A DNA stretch of 64,000 nucleotides from Bacteroidia bacterium. Its GTDB lineage: Bacteria; Bacteroidota; Bacteroidia; Bacteroidales; Prolixibacteraceae. Every line of letters begins with the position of its first letter. Position 1 is the first letter of the stretch. The stretch covers positions 25,828 through 89,827 of the forward strand of contig JAPLDT010000053.1 in NCBI GenBank assembly GCA_026391315.1. Reading direction: 5' to 3'. The notes beneath the pieces are model-generated. The model saw only the letters and a list, made by a program, of their open reading frames with translations. It did no database searches and was not told the DNA's origin. The translations under genes were made by a program, and so were the position numbers. Below are positions 52,344-61,721 of this stretch, piece by piece.

Positions 52344-52940
52344 CTGTCATTTTTGTATCGGAATACCTTGATATGCAGCGTTATTTCTTATGAAAAAGAG
52401 GTCTGTTTTCGATGCAGCAAGATAAGCAATTTGCATCCAAAACACAGCTATTATCAAGAATAAAACAAAAAGAATCGGGTTATGGTTTATTAAATCTGAT
52501 TCTTGTTTTCAAAATTCAATTTCAAAATTTCAGACTGTTCCAAGCTTTGTTCGTTGAATTTTTAATTGGAATCATTACAAATACAGTGTTTTACCTAATT
52601 TATATTGAAAATAAATTGGATTAGAGTCTGTTTGACACCATTTTGTTATGGTATTTTAAGTCACTTATATTCAGTTAGATATCAAATTGATGAAATTGGC
52701 TTTAAGGAAAAATTATTCGCTTTTTTTAATTTTAGAATGATTTCATAAAGTTCGATGAAAATCCTGTCTGATGAAATCATATCCTAAATTTCATCCATTC
52801 TATTAGATTTGCGACAGGTTTTGGTTAAGGCAGCTTACATTCTTCAATCGGATATAAGTTTGTTGTTACCAAATAATTTTATTATCTTCACTGCTTAAGA
52901 CGCAAATAATAAGATAATTAGCCATACATTTAGTATTATC

Positions 52941-53801
52941 ATGAAATTGAAAGACTCCACAATTCATCAAATTGTAATATCTTCCCTGGTTGTGATTGTA
53001 GTGACCACTGTCTCTGTTCTGTTATACATAGGATACAATTACTATTCAATACCATTGGAGGAGCGGCCTTTCCATGCATTGAACCAAACTTTTAAAGCAA
53101 GCGGACTTGTTGGCCATGGTCTGGGCATTGTAGGTTCTTTGTTGATTCTGTTTGGAGTTTTCTCATACATGTTAAGGAAACGGTTGCGGATTTTCTCCAG
53201 GATTGGAATTCTTAAGCATTGGCTGGAGTTCCATATTTTCCTCTGTACCCTGGGTCCTTTTCTTATTCTCTTTCACACAACATTCAAATTCGGAGGAATT
53301 GTAGCGGTTAGTTTCTGGAGTATGGTGGCAGTCTTCCTGAGTGGAATTCTTGGACGATATATTTATCTTCAAATACCAAGATCTATTGAAGGTCAGGAGC
53401 TTACACTACTTGAGCTGGAAGATCAAAAAATTGAAATGAACAAACAGCTTAGGCAAACTGTTACATTGGATGAGAGCATTTATGAATTGATCGGTAATTT
53501 TCCGGATAAATCAAAAGGGCAAACTAGTTTTTTTGGTCGAAGCAAGGAAGAGCGAGTTGCTTTGAAAAAATTGAGAGTTGAATTAAAGAGTCAAAGAATC
53601 CCTATTAAGAGGGCAAAGGAAATTGTTCAACTTTTTAAGAGCCAGTTAGGTCTGAAGAAGCGGATAGAGCGATTGGTTACCATGCAGAAACTTTTTGCCT
53701 ATTGGCATGTTGCTCATTTACCATTTGCGCTGATTATGTTGATAGTCATGATCATTCATGTAGTGGTAGCAGTCACTTTTGGATACAAATGGATTTTTTA
53801 G
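52941..53801 (+). CDS. Multi-pass membrane protein, b-type-cytochrome-like
   Basis: His-containing TM segments VGHGLGI, WLEFHIFLCTLGPFLILFHT, WHVAHLPFALIMLIVMIIHVVVAV. Confidence 0.6.
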   Translation: MKLKDSTIHQIVISSLVVIVVTTVSVLLYIGYNYYSIPLEERPFHALNQTFKASGLVGHGLGIVGSLLILFGVFSYMLRKRLRIFSRIGILKHWLEFHIFLCTLGPFLILFHTTFKFGGIVAVSFWSMVAVFLSGILGRYIYLQIPRSIEGQELTLLELEDQKIEMNKQLRQTVTLDESIYELIGNFPDKSKGQTSFFGRSKEERVALKKLRVELKSQRIPIKRAKEIVQLFKSQLGLKKRIERLVTMQKLFAYWHVAHLPFALIMLIVMIIHVVVAVTFGYKWIF

Positions 53802-53803
53802 CT

Positions 53804-55141
53804 ATGGAAGCACTAATAGAAAAATTGGTAACCTATTTGGTTGTTACGATTTTCATTGTAGCAATTATCGCAATCTATCTCTACAGACAAAAAAGGAATT
53901 CCCGTATAGTGGAAGCTAAAATTGCCATCGCAAAAGAAGAGGGAATGCATGAACCTGTCTCCTTACATCCTGTCATTGATGTGAACAGCTGCATCAAAAG
54001 CGGAGCCTGCATTACAGCATGTCCTGAAAAGGATATTATTGGGATCAAAGATGGGAAAGCCACGATAATAAATGCATCGCATTGTATCGGCCACGGCGCC
54101 TGTTTTCATGCCTGTCCTGTTCAAGCCATTACCCTGTTTATTGGAACCGAAAAGCGGGGTGTTGAACTACCACATGTCGATCAAACCTTTGAATCCAACG
54201 TGCCTGGAGTTTATATTGCCGGAGAGATGGGTGGAATGGGGCTGATCAAGAATTCGGTCGAGCAGGGGAAGCAAGCTGTTGAGAATCTGATCAAAAAGAT
54301 AGATAAAAGTGTGAACGCCCAGTATGATCTGATCATCATAGGTGCCGGTCCGGCAGGTGTGGCAGCCTCTTTGAACGCAAAAAAAAATAAACTAAATGCC
54401 TTGACCCTGGAACAGGATAGTTTAGGCGGGACAGTATTTACGTTTCCCCGTCAAAAAATTGTCATGACTTCTGCCATGGATTTGCCGCTGCATGGGAAAG
54501 TTAAGTTATTTGAAACCAGTAAATTGGAGTTGTTAAATCTTTGGACAGAAGTAATTTCAAAGAATCAAATTAGTTTGATAGAAAATGCAAAAGTTGAGTC
54601 TGTTACTCCGACCGATAAGTATTTTATAACCAAGACATTAAGCGGGGATGAATATACTTCAAGAAAAGTTTTGTTGGCCATTGGCAGGAGAGGATCTCCG
54701 CGGAAACTGAACGTTCCTGGTGAAGAGAGTATGAAAGTGGCTTACCGATTACTTGAACCTGAGCTTATTGAAGGTAAAAAAATTCTGGTAGTAGGAGGAG
54801 GGGATTCAGCGATTGAATCGGCATTGCTTCTTGTCGACCAAAATCAGGTGACAATATCATATAGAAGCGAGGTTTTCGGGAGGTTAAAACCCAAAAACAA
54901 TGAAAAAATAAAGGAAGCCATCGCGAATAATAAGGTTAATGTTCTGTTTAATTCCAACATAGCCGGCATTGAGGACCATCAGGTAAAGATACAGAAGACA
55001 GATAGTGAAAAGGAATTGGTTCTGGAAAACGACCTGGTGTATATTTTTGCTGGAGGAGAATTGCCAACACAATTTCTTGAAAAGATAGGAATCCGAATTA
55101 CTAAGAAATTTGGGGAAGCCATTTTAAAACACGAGGAGTAA
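53804..55141 (+). CDS. Membrane-anchored FAD-dependent NAD(P)-type oxidoreductase with N-terminal ferredoxin-like domain
   Basis: N-terminal TM; CIKSGACITACP and CIGHGACFHACP; DLIIIGAGPAGVAASLNAKK; KILVVGGGDSAIESALLL. Confidence 0.85.
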   Translation: MEALIEKLVTYLVVTIFIVAIIAIYLYRQKRNSRIVEAKIAIAKEEGMHEPVSLHPVIDVNSCIKSGACITACPEKDIIGIKDGKATIINASHCIGHGACFHACPVQAITLFIGTEKRGVELPHVDQTFESNVPGVYIAGEMGGMGLIKNSVEQGKQAVENLIKKIDKSVNAQYDLIIIGAGPAGVAASLNAKKNKLNALTLEQDSLGGTVFTFPRQKIVMTSAMDLPLHGKVKLFETSKLELLNLWTEVISKNQISLIENAKVESVTPTDKYFITKTLSGDEYTSRKVLLAIGRRGSPRKLNVPGEESMKVAYRLLEPELIEGKKILVVGGGDSAIESALLLVDQNQVTISYRSEVFGRLKPKNNEKIKEAIANNKVNVLFNSNIAGIEDHQVKIQKTDSEKELVLENDLVYIFAGGELPTQFLEKIGIRITKKFGEAILKHEE

Positions 55142-55162
55142 TTGATGATAGTAGATTGAGGT

Positions 55163-56767
55163 ATGATTAAGAGCAAGTCTTTACAAAGGATAATCGTCAT
55201 TTTATGTGCCATGATACTGTCAATGAGAGGAATGGCTCAAATTTCGCCCGGAGATCTCACCAAAGTGCATGCCCATCTGGAAGGGATGGCCAATTGTACC
55301 TTGTGTCATACCTTGGGGGCCAAGGTTTCCAACGAAAAATGCCTTGATTGTCACAAAGAAATCAAAAAACGTTTGGATGAATCAAAAGGATTTCATGCTT
55401 CCTCCAAAGTAAAAGGAAAAGATTGCATCATTTGTCACAGTGACCATTACGGACGAAATTATGATATTGTCCACCTAGTGAAAGATAAATTTGATCACAA
55501 CGATACCGGTTACAAATTAGAAGGAAAGCACTCAAAAAAAGATTGTCTGGATTGCCATAAGAAGGAGAATATTGCTGACAAACAGCTAAAGAGCAAACAT
55601 GAGACGTTTTTGGGGTTGAACGATCTTTGTTTGACCTGTCATGAAGATTACCACCAAAAGACGCTCTCTGTGAACTGTTTGAATTGTCATATCGTCGATG
55701 CCTTTAAACCTGCTTCAAAATTCAACCATACAAAGGCCAAGTACCAGTTACGGGGAAAACATACAGAGGTGACCTGTGTGAAGTGCCACGCTTTAAACGT
55801 AAGAAATGGGAAAAATTTTCAGCAATTTACCGGTTTACAATTTCAAAATTGTGTGAATTGTCACAAGGATCCGCACGAAAACAAATTCGGCCAAAATTGC
55901 ACCCAATGTCATGTGGAAACCTCTTTCCAGACTGTTAAGGGTATTGGTCAGTTTGACCATAGCAAAACGGGATTTTTACTGGAAGGACGACATGCTCAGG
56001 TAGCCTGTAAATTATGTCATAAAGTAAATATCACTGCGCCGGTCAAGCACGAAAAATGTACGGATTGCCACAAAGACTACCATAAAAATCAATTTGTGAA
56101 AGATGGCAAATCCCCGGATTGTTCTGAGTGTCATGATGCGACGGGTTTCACCAGGTTTTCATATTCGTTTGAAAAGCACAACTTAACCAAATTCAAGCTT
56201 GAGGGAGCGCATCAGGCTACACCCTGCTTTGAATGTCATAAGAAAGAGAAGGATTGGAATTTCAGGGGGATCGGTGAACGCTGTGTCGATTGCCACAAGG
56301 ACATTCACCAAAACTTGATCGATGCCAAATATTACCCTTCCCAAAAGTGTGAAAATTGCCATCAATCATCGGCCTGGAGTGACGTAAAGTTTGACCATCA
56401 ACTTACATCATTCGCCCTTGAAGGCAAACATGCTACTGCAACTTGCAGAAAATGCCATTTCAAAGATAACAGAGTAAGTATTGACAGTCAGAGATTTAAT
56501 GCCTTGAAAGCTAGTTGTGAGAATTGTCACAACGATGTTCATCACGCACAATTCAATGAGAATAAGGAGATCGTTTGCCTGAGGTGTCATGGTTTCGAAA
56601 ATTGGAAACCAGAAAAATTTAACCACAATTCCACACGGTTTAAGTTAGACGGAGGTCACAAGGATGTTGCATGTATAAAATGCCATAAACCCATAACAGA
56701 AGGGAATTTGAGATATATTAACTACAAATTTAAAGAGATATTATGCGCAACTTGTCACTTACAATAG
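55163..56767 (+). CDS. Multiheme c-type cytochrome, 20 CxxCH motifs
   Basis: Signal peptide and 20 CxxCH motifs counted by eye. Confidence 0.92.
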   Translation: MIKSKSLQRIIVILCAMILSMRGMAQISPGDLTKVHAHLEGMANCTLCHTLGAKVSNEKCLDCHKEIKKRLDESKGFHASSKVKGKDCIICHSDHYGRNYDIVHLVKDKFDHNDTGYKLEGKHSKKDCLDCHKKENIADKQLKSKHETFLGLNDLCLTCHEDYHQKTLSVNCLNCHIVDAFKPASKFNHTKAKYQLRGKHTEVTCVKCHALNVRNGKNFQQFTGLQFQNCVNCHKDPHENKFGQNCTQCHVETSFQTVKGIGQFDHSKTGFLLEGRHAQVACKLCHKVNITAPVKHEKCTDCHKDYHKNQFVKDGKSPDCSECHDATGFTRFSYSFEKHNLTKFKLEGAHQATPCFECHKKEKDWNFRGIGERCVDCHKDIHQNLIDAKYYPSQKCENCHQSSAWSDVKFDHQLTSFALEGKHATATCRKCHFKDNRVSIDSQRFNALKASCENCHNDVHHAQFNENKEIVCLRCHGFENWKPEKFNHNSTRFKLDGGHKDVACIKCHKPITEGNLRYINYKFKEILCATCHLQ

Positions 56768-59700
56768 TCATTTTGATGATGGCTTTCTGTGTGCAGGGGC
56801 AAACTTCACCTCACGGGAAAGCTTTTCACGTCGATTGTGCCCAGTGTCATACTTCTAATAGTTGGAAAGTTAATACCAAGGACATAAAATTTAACCACGA
56901 CAATACAGATTTTAAGCTGGTTGGACAGCACACTGTGATCAATTGCAGGGATTGTCACCTGACGCTCACTTTTAAAGATGGAAGAAGGAATTGTATTGAT
57001 TGTCATATTGATGTGCACAATCAGTCCCTTGGAAAAGATTGTGAAAAGTGCCACACCCCGAAAACCTGGATTATCAGTGATATTACATCTATACATCAGA
57101 AAACCAGGTTTCCTCTCCTTGGGGCCCACAAATCGGTTAATTGCACTGAATGTCATAAATCAGCCTCTAATTTTCAGTATGAACCACTAGGAATTGAGTG
57201 TGTCAATTGTCACCTCAGCGATTTTCAGAAAACGACCACTCCAAACCATGTAACAAGTAAGTATTCAACAGACTGTCTGGAATGCCACAATCAAAATTCA
57301 AGCAGTTGGCACACAGGATTAATCAACCACGATTTTTTCCCGTTAACCGGCGGACATAACGTTGGATGCGGGCTTTGTCATACGACAACCCCCTTCACGA
57401 AATTATCGACTGAATGTAATACCTGTCATAACAAACATTTTACTGCTGCGCAAACCCCTAAGCATGTTGAAGCCGGAATTCCGGTTAAATGTGAAACTTG
57501 CCACAACATTTCTGCATGGAAACCATCAACGTTCAATCATATCTCAACGGGTTTTGAATTAAAAGGAGCTCACAAGAATGTAGTACAATGTTCTGATTGT
57601 CATAAAGGTAATCTGACATCAGCAAAACAGGAGTGTTTAAGTTGTCATCAGGTTCAGTACGACAATGCACTAAATCATAAAAAAGTAAATTATCCGGTTG
57701 ATTGTATTAAATGTCATACGCAAAACAACTGGGTGGAGAATATTTTTAGCCATTCAACGACCAATTATCCATTAACAGGAGCTCACTTAAAAGCCAATTG
57801 TGCCGATTGCCATTTGACAACCCTTGCAGGAACAACAACCGTTTGCAGCAATTGTCACCTGGCAGCTTACACCGGCTCGCAAATACCGGCGCACGTAACT
57901 GCCGGCATTCCAAAGGATTGTTCCACTTGTCATACTACAGCCGCATGGAAACCTTCCAGTTTCAATCATACCACAACAGGATATGAACTAAAAGGGGCTC
58001 ACAAAACTCTGGTGCAATGTTCGCTGTGCCACTTAGGAAATGTTACCTCAGCACCTACAACATGTGTTGGCTGCCACCAGGCAAAATATGATGCTGCCCC
58101 TAACCACAAAGCTCAGGGCTATCCGGTGGATTGTTCGTCTTGCCATACCCAGAATAACTGGCTGGAGAATGGTTTTAACCACGCAGCGACAAGTTTCCCC
58201 TTGACTGGCGCACACACCACTGTTTTGTGCTCGAAATGTCATGCAGTTGGATTTAAAGGAACACCCAATGTATGTAGTAGTTGCCACTTGCCGGTCTATA
58301 CGAGTTCTCAGCTTCCTGGACATGTGGCCGCAGGAATACCAAAGGAATGTGCCACCTGCCATACAACGGCTTCGTGGAAACCATCAGCTTTCAACCATAC
58401 CACTACCGGGTATGAATTAAAGGGCAGTCATAAGTTGATTGTTCAGTGTTCTTCATGCCACAAGGGCAATGTCACTACGGCCCCGCAAGTTTGTATTGGT
58501 TGCCATCAGGCACAGTATGATGTTGCCCCGGGACACAAACAAAGCGGATTCTCGACTGATTGTGCAAAATGTCATTCCCAGGATAATTGGCTATCATCCA
58601 GCTTTGATCATAGTACAACCAATTTCCCGTTAACCGGATCACATACCAAGGTGCTTTGTTCTGTCTGCCATGTGAACGGATACATTGGAACACCAACTGC
58701 TTGCAGTAGTTGCCATTTACCGGTTTATACCAGTTCTCAGCTGCCAGCACACGTTGCTGCAGGAATACCCAAGGAGTGTGCCCAGTGTCATACACCCGCG
58801 TCCTGGAAACCCTCCCTGTTCAACCATACTACCACCGGTTATGAATTAAAAGGTGCGCACAAAAATATTGTTCAGTGTTCGCAATGTCACAAAGGGAACC
58901 TTACATCCGCCCCATTGACTTGTATTGGGTGCCATCAGTCCAACTATGATACGGCCCTCAATCATAAATCCCAGGGATATCCTACTGATTGTACCATTTG
59001 TCACACTCAGAATAACTGGCTTGAGAATAGTTTCAATCACGCAGCAACAGCTTTCCCATTGACTGGTGCTCACACCACAGTATTGTGTTCAAAATGTCAT
59101 ACCGTAGGTTTTAAAGGGACTTCCACTGTTTGCAGCAGTTGCCATCTGCCGGTCTATTCCAGTTCTCAGTTGCCTGGCCACGTAGCAGCAGGTATTCCTA
59201 CCGATTGCTCAACCTGTCACAATACTACCGCATGGAAACCTTCTTTATTTAACCATACCACTACCGGTTATGAGTTGAAAGGGGCACACAAAAATATCGT
59301 TCAATGTTCAGATTGCCATAAGGGGAATGTCACAACCGCTCCACAGACTTGCGTCGGATGTCATCAGAGCAATTATGATGCTGCTTTGAATCACAAGGCT
59401 CAGGGGTATCCGACAGATTGTACGATATGCCACACACAGAACAACTGGCTGGAAAATATTTTCAACCATGCTACAACTGCCTTCCCATTGACCGGAGCCC
59501 ATACAACTGTTGTCTGTGCAAAATGCCATACCACAGGATTCAAGGGAACCTCCACGCTCTGTTTCACTTGTCATGCAGCCAAATACAATGCCTCGACAAA
59601 TCCGAACCATCTTGGGGCGAAATTTCCCACCAATTGTGAAATTTGTCATTCAACCACAGCATGGACTCCTTCTACCTATAATCATGATGCCCAGTATTTC

Positions 59701-59904
59701 CCGATTAACAGTGGCAAACACAGGGGAGTTTGGACGTTATGTAGCGAATGCCACAATGTTTCGACCAATTATGCCGCTTTTACCTGCATTTTGTGTCATA
59801 CACACAGTAACAAAGCATCGGTAGATAGTGAACATAAGGGTGTAACGAATTATACCTACACAGCTACATCGTGCTACGTTTGTCATCCAAGGGGAACCAA
59901 TTAG
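56743..59904 (+). CDS. Large multiheme c-type cytochrome, 43 CxxCH motifs
   Basis: Signal peptide and 43 CxxCH motifs counted by eye in 1053 aa. Confidence 0.93.
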   Translation: MRNLSLTIVILMMAFCVQGQTSPHGKAFHVDCAQCHTSNSWKVNTKDIKFNHDNTDFKLVGQHTVINCRDCHLTLTFKDGRRNCIDCHIDVHNQSLGKDCEKCHTPKTWIISDITSIHQKTRFPLLGAHKSVNCTECHKSASNFQYEPLGIECVNCHLSDFQKTTTPNHVTSKYSTDCLECHNQNSSSWHTGLINHDFFPLTGGHNVGCGLCHTTTPFTKLSTECNTCHNKHFTAAQTPKHVEAGIPVKCETCHNISAWKPSTFNHISTGFELKGAHKNVVQCSDCHKGNLTSAKQECLSCHQVQYDNALNHKKVNYPVDCIKCHTQNNWVENIFSHSTTNYPLTGAHLKANCADCHLTTLAGTTTVCSNCHLAAYTGSQIPAHVTAGIPKDCSTCHTTAAWKPSSFNHTTTGYELKGAHKTLVQCSLCHLGNVTSAPTTCVGCHQAKYDAAPNHKAQGYPVDCSSCHTQNNWLENGFNHAATSFPLTGAHTTVLCSKCHAVGFKGTPNVCSSCHLPVYTSSQLPGHVAAGIPKECATCHTTASWKPSAFNHTTTGYELKGSHKLIVQCSSCHKGNVTTAPQVCIGCHQAQYDVAPGHKQSGFSTDCAKCHSQDNWLSSSFDHSTTNFPLTGSHTKVLCSVCHVNGYIGTPTACSSCHLPVYTSSQLPAHVAAGIPKECAQCHTPASWKPSLFNHTTTGYELKGAHKNIVQCSQCHKGNLTSAPLTCIGCHQSNYDTALNHKSQGYPTDCTICHTQNNWLENSFNHAATAFPLTGAHTTVLCSKCHTVGFKGTSTVCSSCHLPVYSSSQLPGHVAAGIPTDCSTCHNTTAWKPSLFNHTTTGYELKGAHKNIVQCSDCHKGNVTTAPQTCVGCHQSNYDAALNHKAQGYPTDCTICHTQNNWLENIFNHATTAFPLTGAHTTVVCAKCHTTGFKGTSTLCFTCHAAKYNASTNPNHLGAKFPTNCEICHSTTAWTPSTYNHDAQYFPINSGKHRGVWTLCSECHNVSTNYAAFTCILCHTHSNKASVDSEHKGVTNYTYTATSCYVCHPRGTN
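57463..59607 (+). repeat. Five tandem in-frame 429-bp (143-aa, 6 CxxCH) repeats within the multiheme cytochrome gene
   Basis: HV.AGIP.. unit boundaries at 57463, 57892, 58321, 58750, 59179 and 59608, each exactly 429 nt apart. Confidence 0.93.
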
Positions 59905-59980
59905 TATTTGTTGGATGAAAAGGAAAAGAATAAATTGATATACTGGTGGTCAGCAGAAATTTTTTAACATATTAAATTGA

Positions 59981-61588
59981 TTGATGAGAATTTTTATTAT
60001 TGTACTGGGAATGTTTCTGTTTATTCAGGTTATCTCAGCTCAAAACAAAAAAAACGAGATAGAGGGAGCTGTAACATTCATGACAGCTCAAAATATATAT
60101 GTTAAATTTCTGTCCGCCAAAGGGATCAGTACCGGTGATAAAATATTTATCCGAAAAAATGATCTTTTGGTTGAAGTATTGTCTGTTGAAAATGCTTCAT
60201 CGGTTTCCTGTGTTGGGAAGCCGGTTGGTTCAGAAAAATTAAAAGTCGGAGATAAAGTGATCGCTTTGGTTACTAAGGAAGATGCTGTAGCTGTACAAGA
60301 AATACAAAAGGAACAAGTTAACCAGGCGGTTGCTGATACTTCAAAATCCCTGAATCTAAAAGCAGGACCAACGCCTCTATTTAGGAAAGAACGAATAGAT
60401 GGTCGGGTGCAAATTTCCTCTTACACAAATCTTTCCAATTTGCAGCCAGCGAACAACCGACTTCGGTATATCTTTTCGATGAATGCCTCCAATATCTCTA
60501 ATTCGCGTTTCTCACTGGATACTTACATCTCTTTTGCGCATAAGCTAAATGACTGGACACCAGTTAAGGACAATATCTTTAATGCGCTGAAAATCTACGA
60601 CTTGAATCTGAAATATGAAGCAGATAGTAAAACAACGATTTGGCTGGGCCGGAAAATAAATCCCAAGATCTCCAGTCTTGGAGCCATTGATGGGGTACAG
60701 TTTGAGATGAATTCCGGCCAATTCTTCTGGGGTGGCGTAGTTGGTTTTCGACCGGATTATGTCGATTACAGTTTTAACGGGAAGCTATTGGAATATGGTG
60801 CGTTTATTGGCCATACGATAAAGAATGACAATGGTGTCATGCAGACCTCCCTGGCCGGATTTAATCAAACAAACTCCGGAAATACCGACCGCCGGTTTGT
60901 CTATTTTCAGCATGACAACTCTCTTTTTAATAACCTGAACCTGTTTGTCTCTTCGGAAGTTGACCTCTATAAAATGGTTAACGGAATTCCTTCAAATGGA
61001 CTGTCGCTGACAAGTTTATACCTGATGCTGAACTACAGGATATCCAAAAGATTATCTGTTTCAACTTCTTACGACAACCGTAAGAATATTATTTATTACG
61101 AGACCTTTAAGAACTATATTGACGTAATGCTTGCGGATGCCACACGTCAGGGTGTGCAAGCCAGGATCAATTACAGACCCGTTAACTATATGAGTGTGGG
61201 TGTATCTGCTAGTTACTGGGATAGGGCAGGGGATAGCAAGCCAACCAAAAATTTTAATGTAATATTTAACTATTCCCAATTAACTTCCTTGAAAATTTCG
61301 ACTACTTTAACTGCCAATATTTTAAAAACCAGTTATGTCGATGGAGTCGTTTATGGTGTCAGATTTGACAAGGACTTTCTGAATGGCAAGATGAACTGGG
61401 GAGTGAACTATAGGTTTGTCGATTATAACTATCTCATTTCTTCTTCGAAACTCATTGAACACATCGGTGGAATTGATTTATCTTATCAATTTACCCGCAA
61501 ATTCTCGATGTCTTTCAATTACGAAGGAACCTTCGAAAAACAGAATAAATATCACCAGATCTATTGCAGTCTGATCAAGCGCTTCTAG
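59981..61588 (+). CDS. Outer-membrane beta-barrel protein (porin-like) associated with the multiheme cytochromes
   Basis: Signal peptide, SH3-like N-terminal segment, alternating barrel strands, C-terminal SLIKRF. Confidence 0.75.
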   Translation: MMRIFIIVLGMFLFIQVISAQNKKNEIEGAVTFMTAQNIYVKFLSAKGISTGDKIFIRKNDLLVEVLSVENASSVSCVGKPVGSEKLKVGDKVIALVTKEDAVAVQEIQKEQVNQAVADTSKSLNLKAGPTPLFRKERIDGRVQISSYTNLSNLQPANNRLRYIFSMNASNISNSRFSLDTYISFAHKLNDWTPVKDNIFNALKIYDLNLKYEADSKTTIWLGRKINPKISSLGAIDGVQFEMNSGQFFWGGVVGFRPDYVDYSFNGKLLEYGAFIGHTIKNDNGVMQTSLAGFNQTNSGNTDRRFVYFQHDNSLFNNLNLFVSSEVDLYKMVNGIPSNGLSLTSLYLMLNYRISKRLSVSTSYDNRKNIIYYETFKNYIDVMLADATRQGVQARINYRPVNYMSVGVSASYWDRAGDSKPTKNFNVIFNYSQLTSLKISTTLTANILKTSYVDGVVYGVRFDKDFLNGKMNWGVNYRFVDYNYLISSSKLIEHIGGIDLSYQFTRKFSMSFNYEGTFEKQNKYHQIYCSLIKRF

Positions 61589-61671
61589 CTCTCGAGGTGC
61601 AAATAATAAGCTTAATGCACAGTTTGTATTATTTCGAGAACTGATTAGTAACGATTATTTCGTACATACAG

Positions 61672-61721
61672 CTACTTTTTTAGCCGGTCTAGCAATTCAT
61701 TAACATTTGGCTCCCTAATTA
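61672..61721 (-). pseudogene. C-terminal part of a small antitoxin-like gene split by the IS
   Basis: Reverse strand encodes (V)IREPNVNELLDRLKK*; joins 63381-63534 in frame. Confidence 0.85.

Noticed and set aside
57463-59607. Regular repeats considered as a CRISPR-like array
   Set aside because: Period is 429 bp, in frame and coding; no short repeat/unique spacer pattern. No CRISPR array seen in the window
58048-59649. Several minus-strand ORFs with similar sequences (MAGGTFLWYSCGHM..., MTNFTIGGKFRPKM...)
   Set aside because: They recur because the multiheme gene is repetitive; antisense artefacts of the 429-bp repeats
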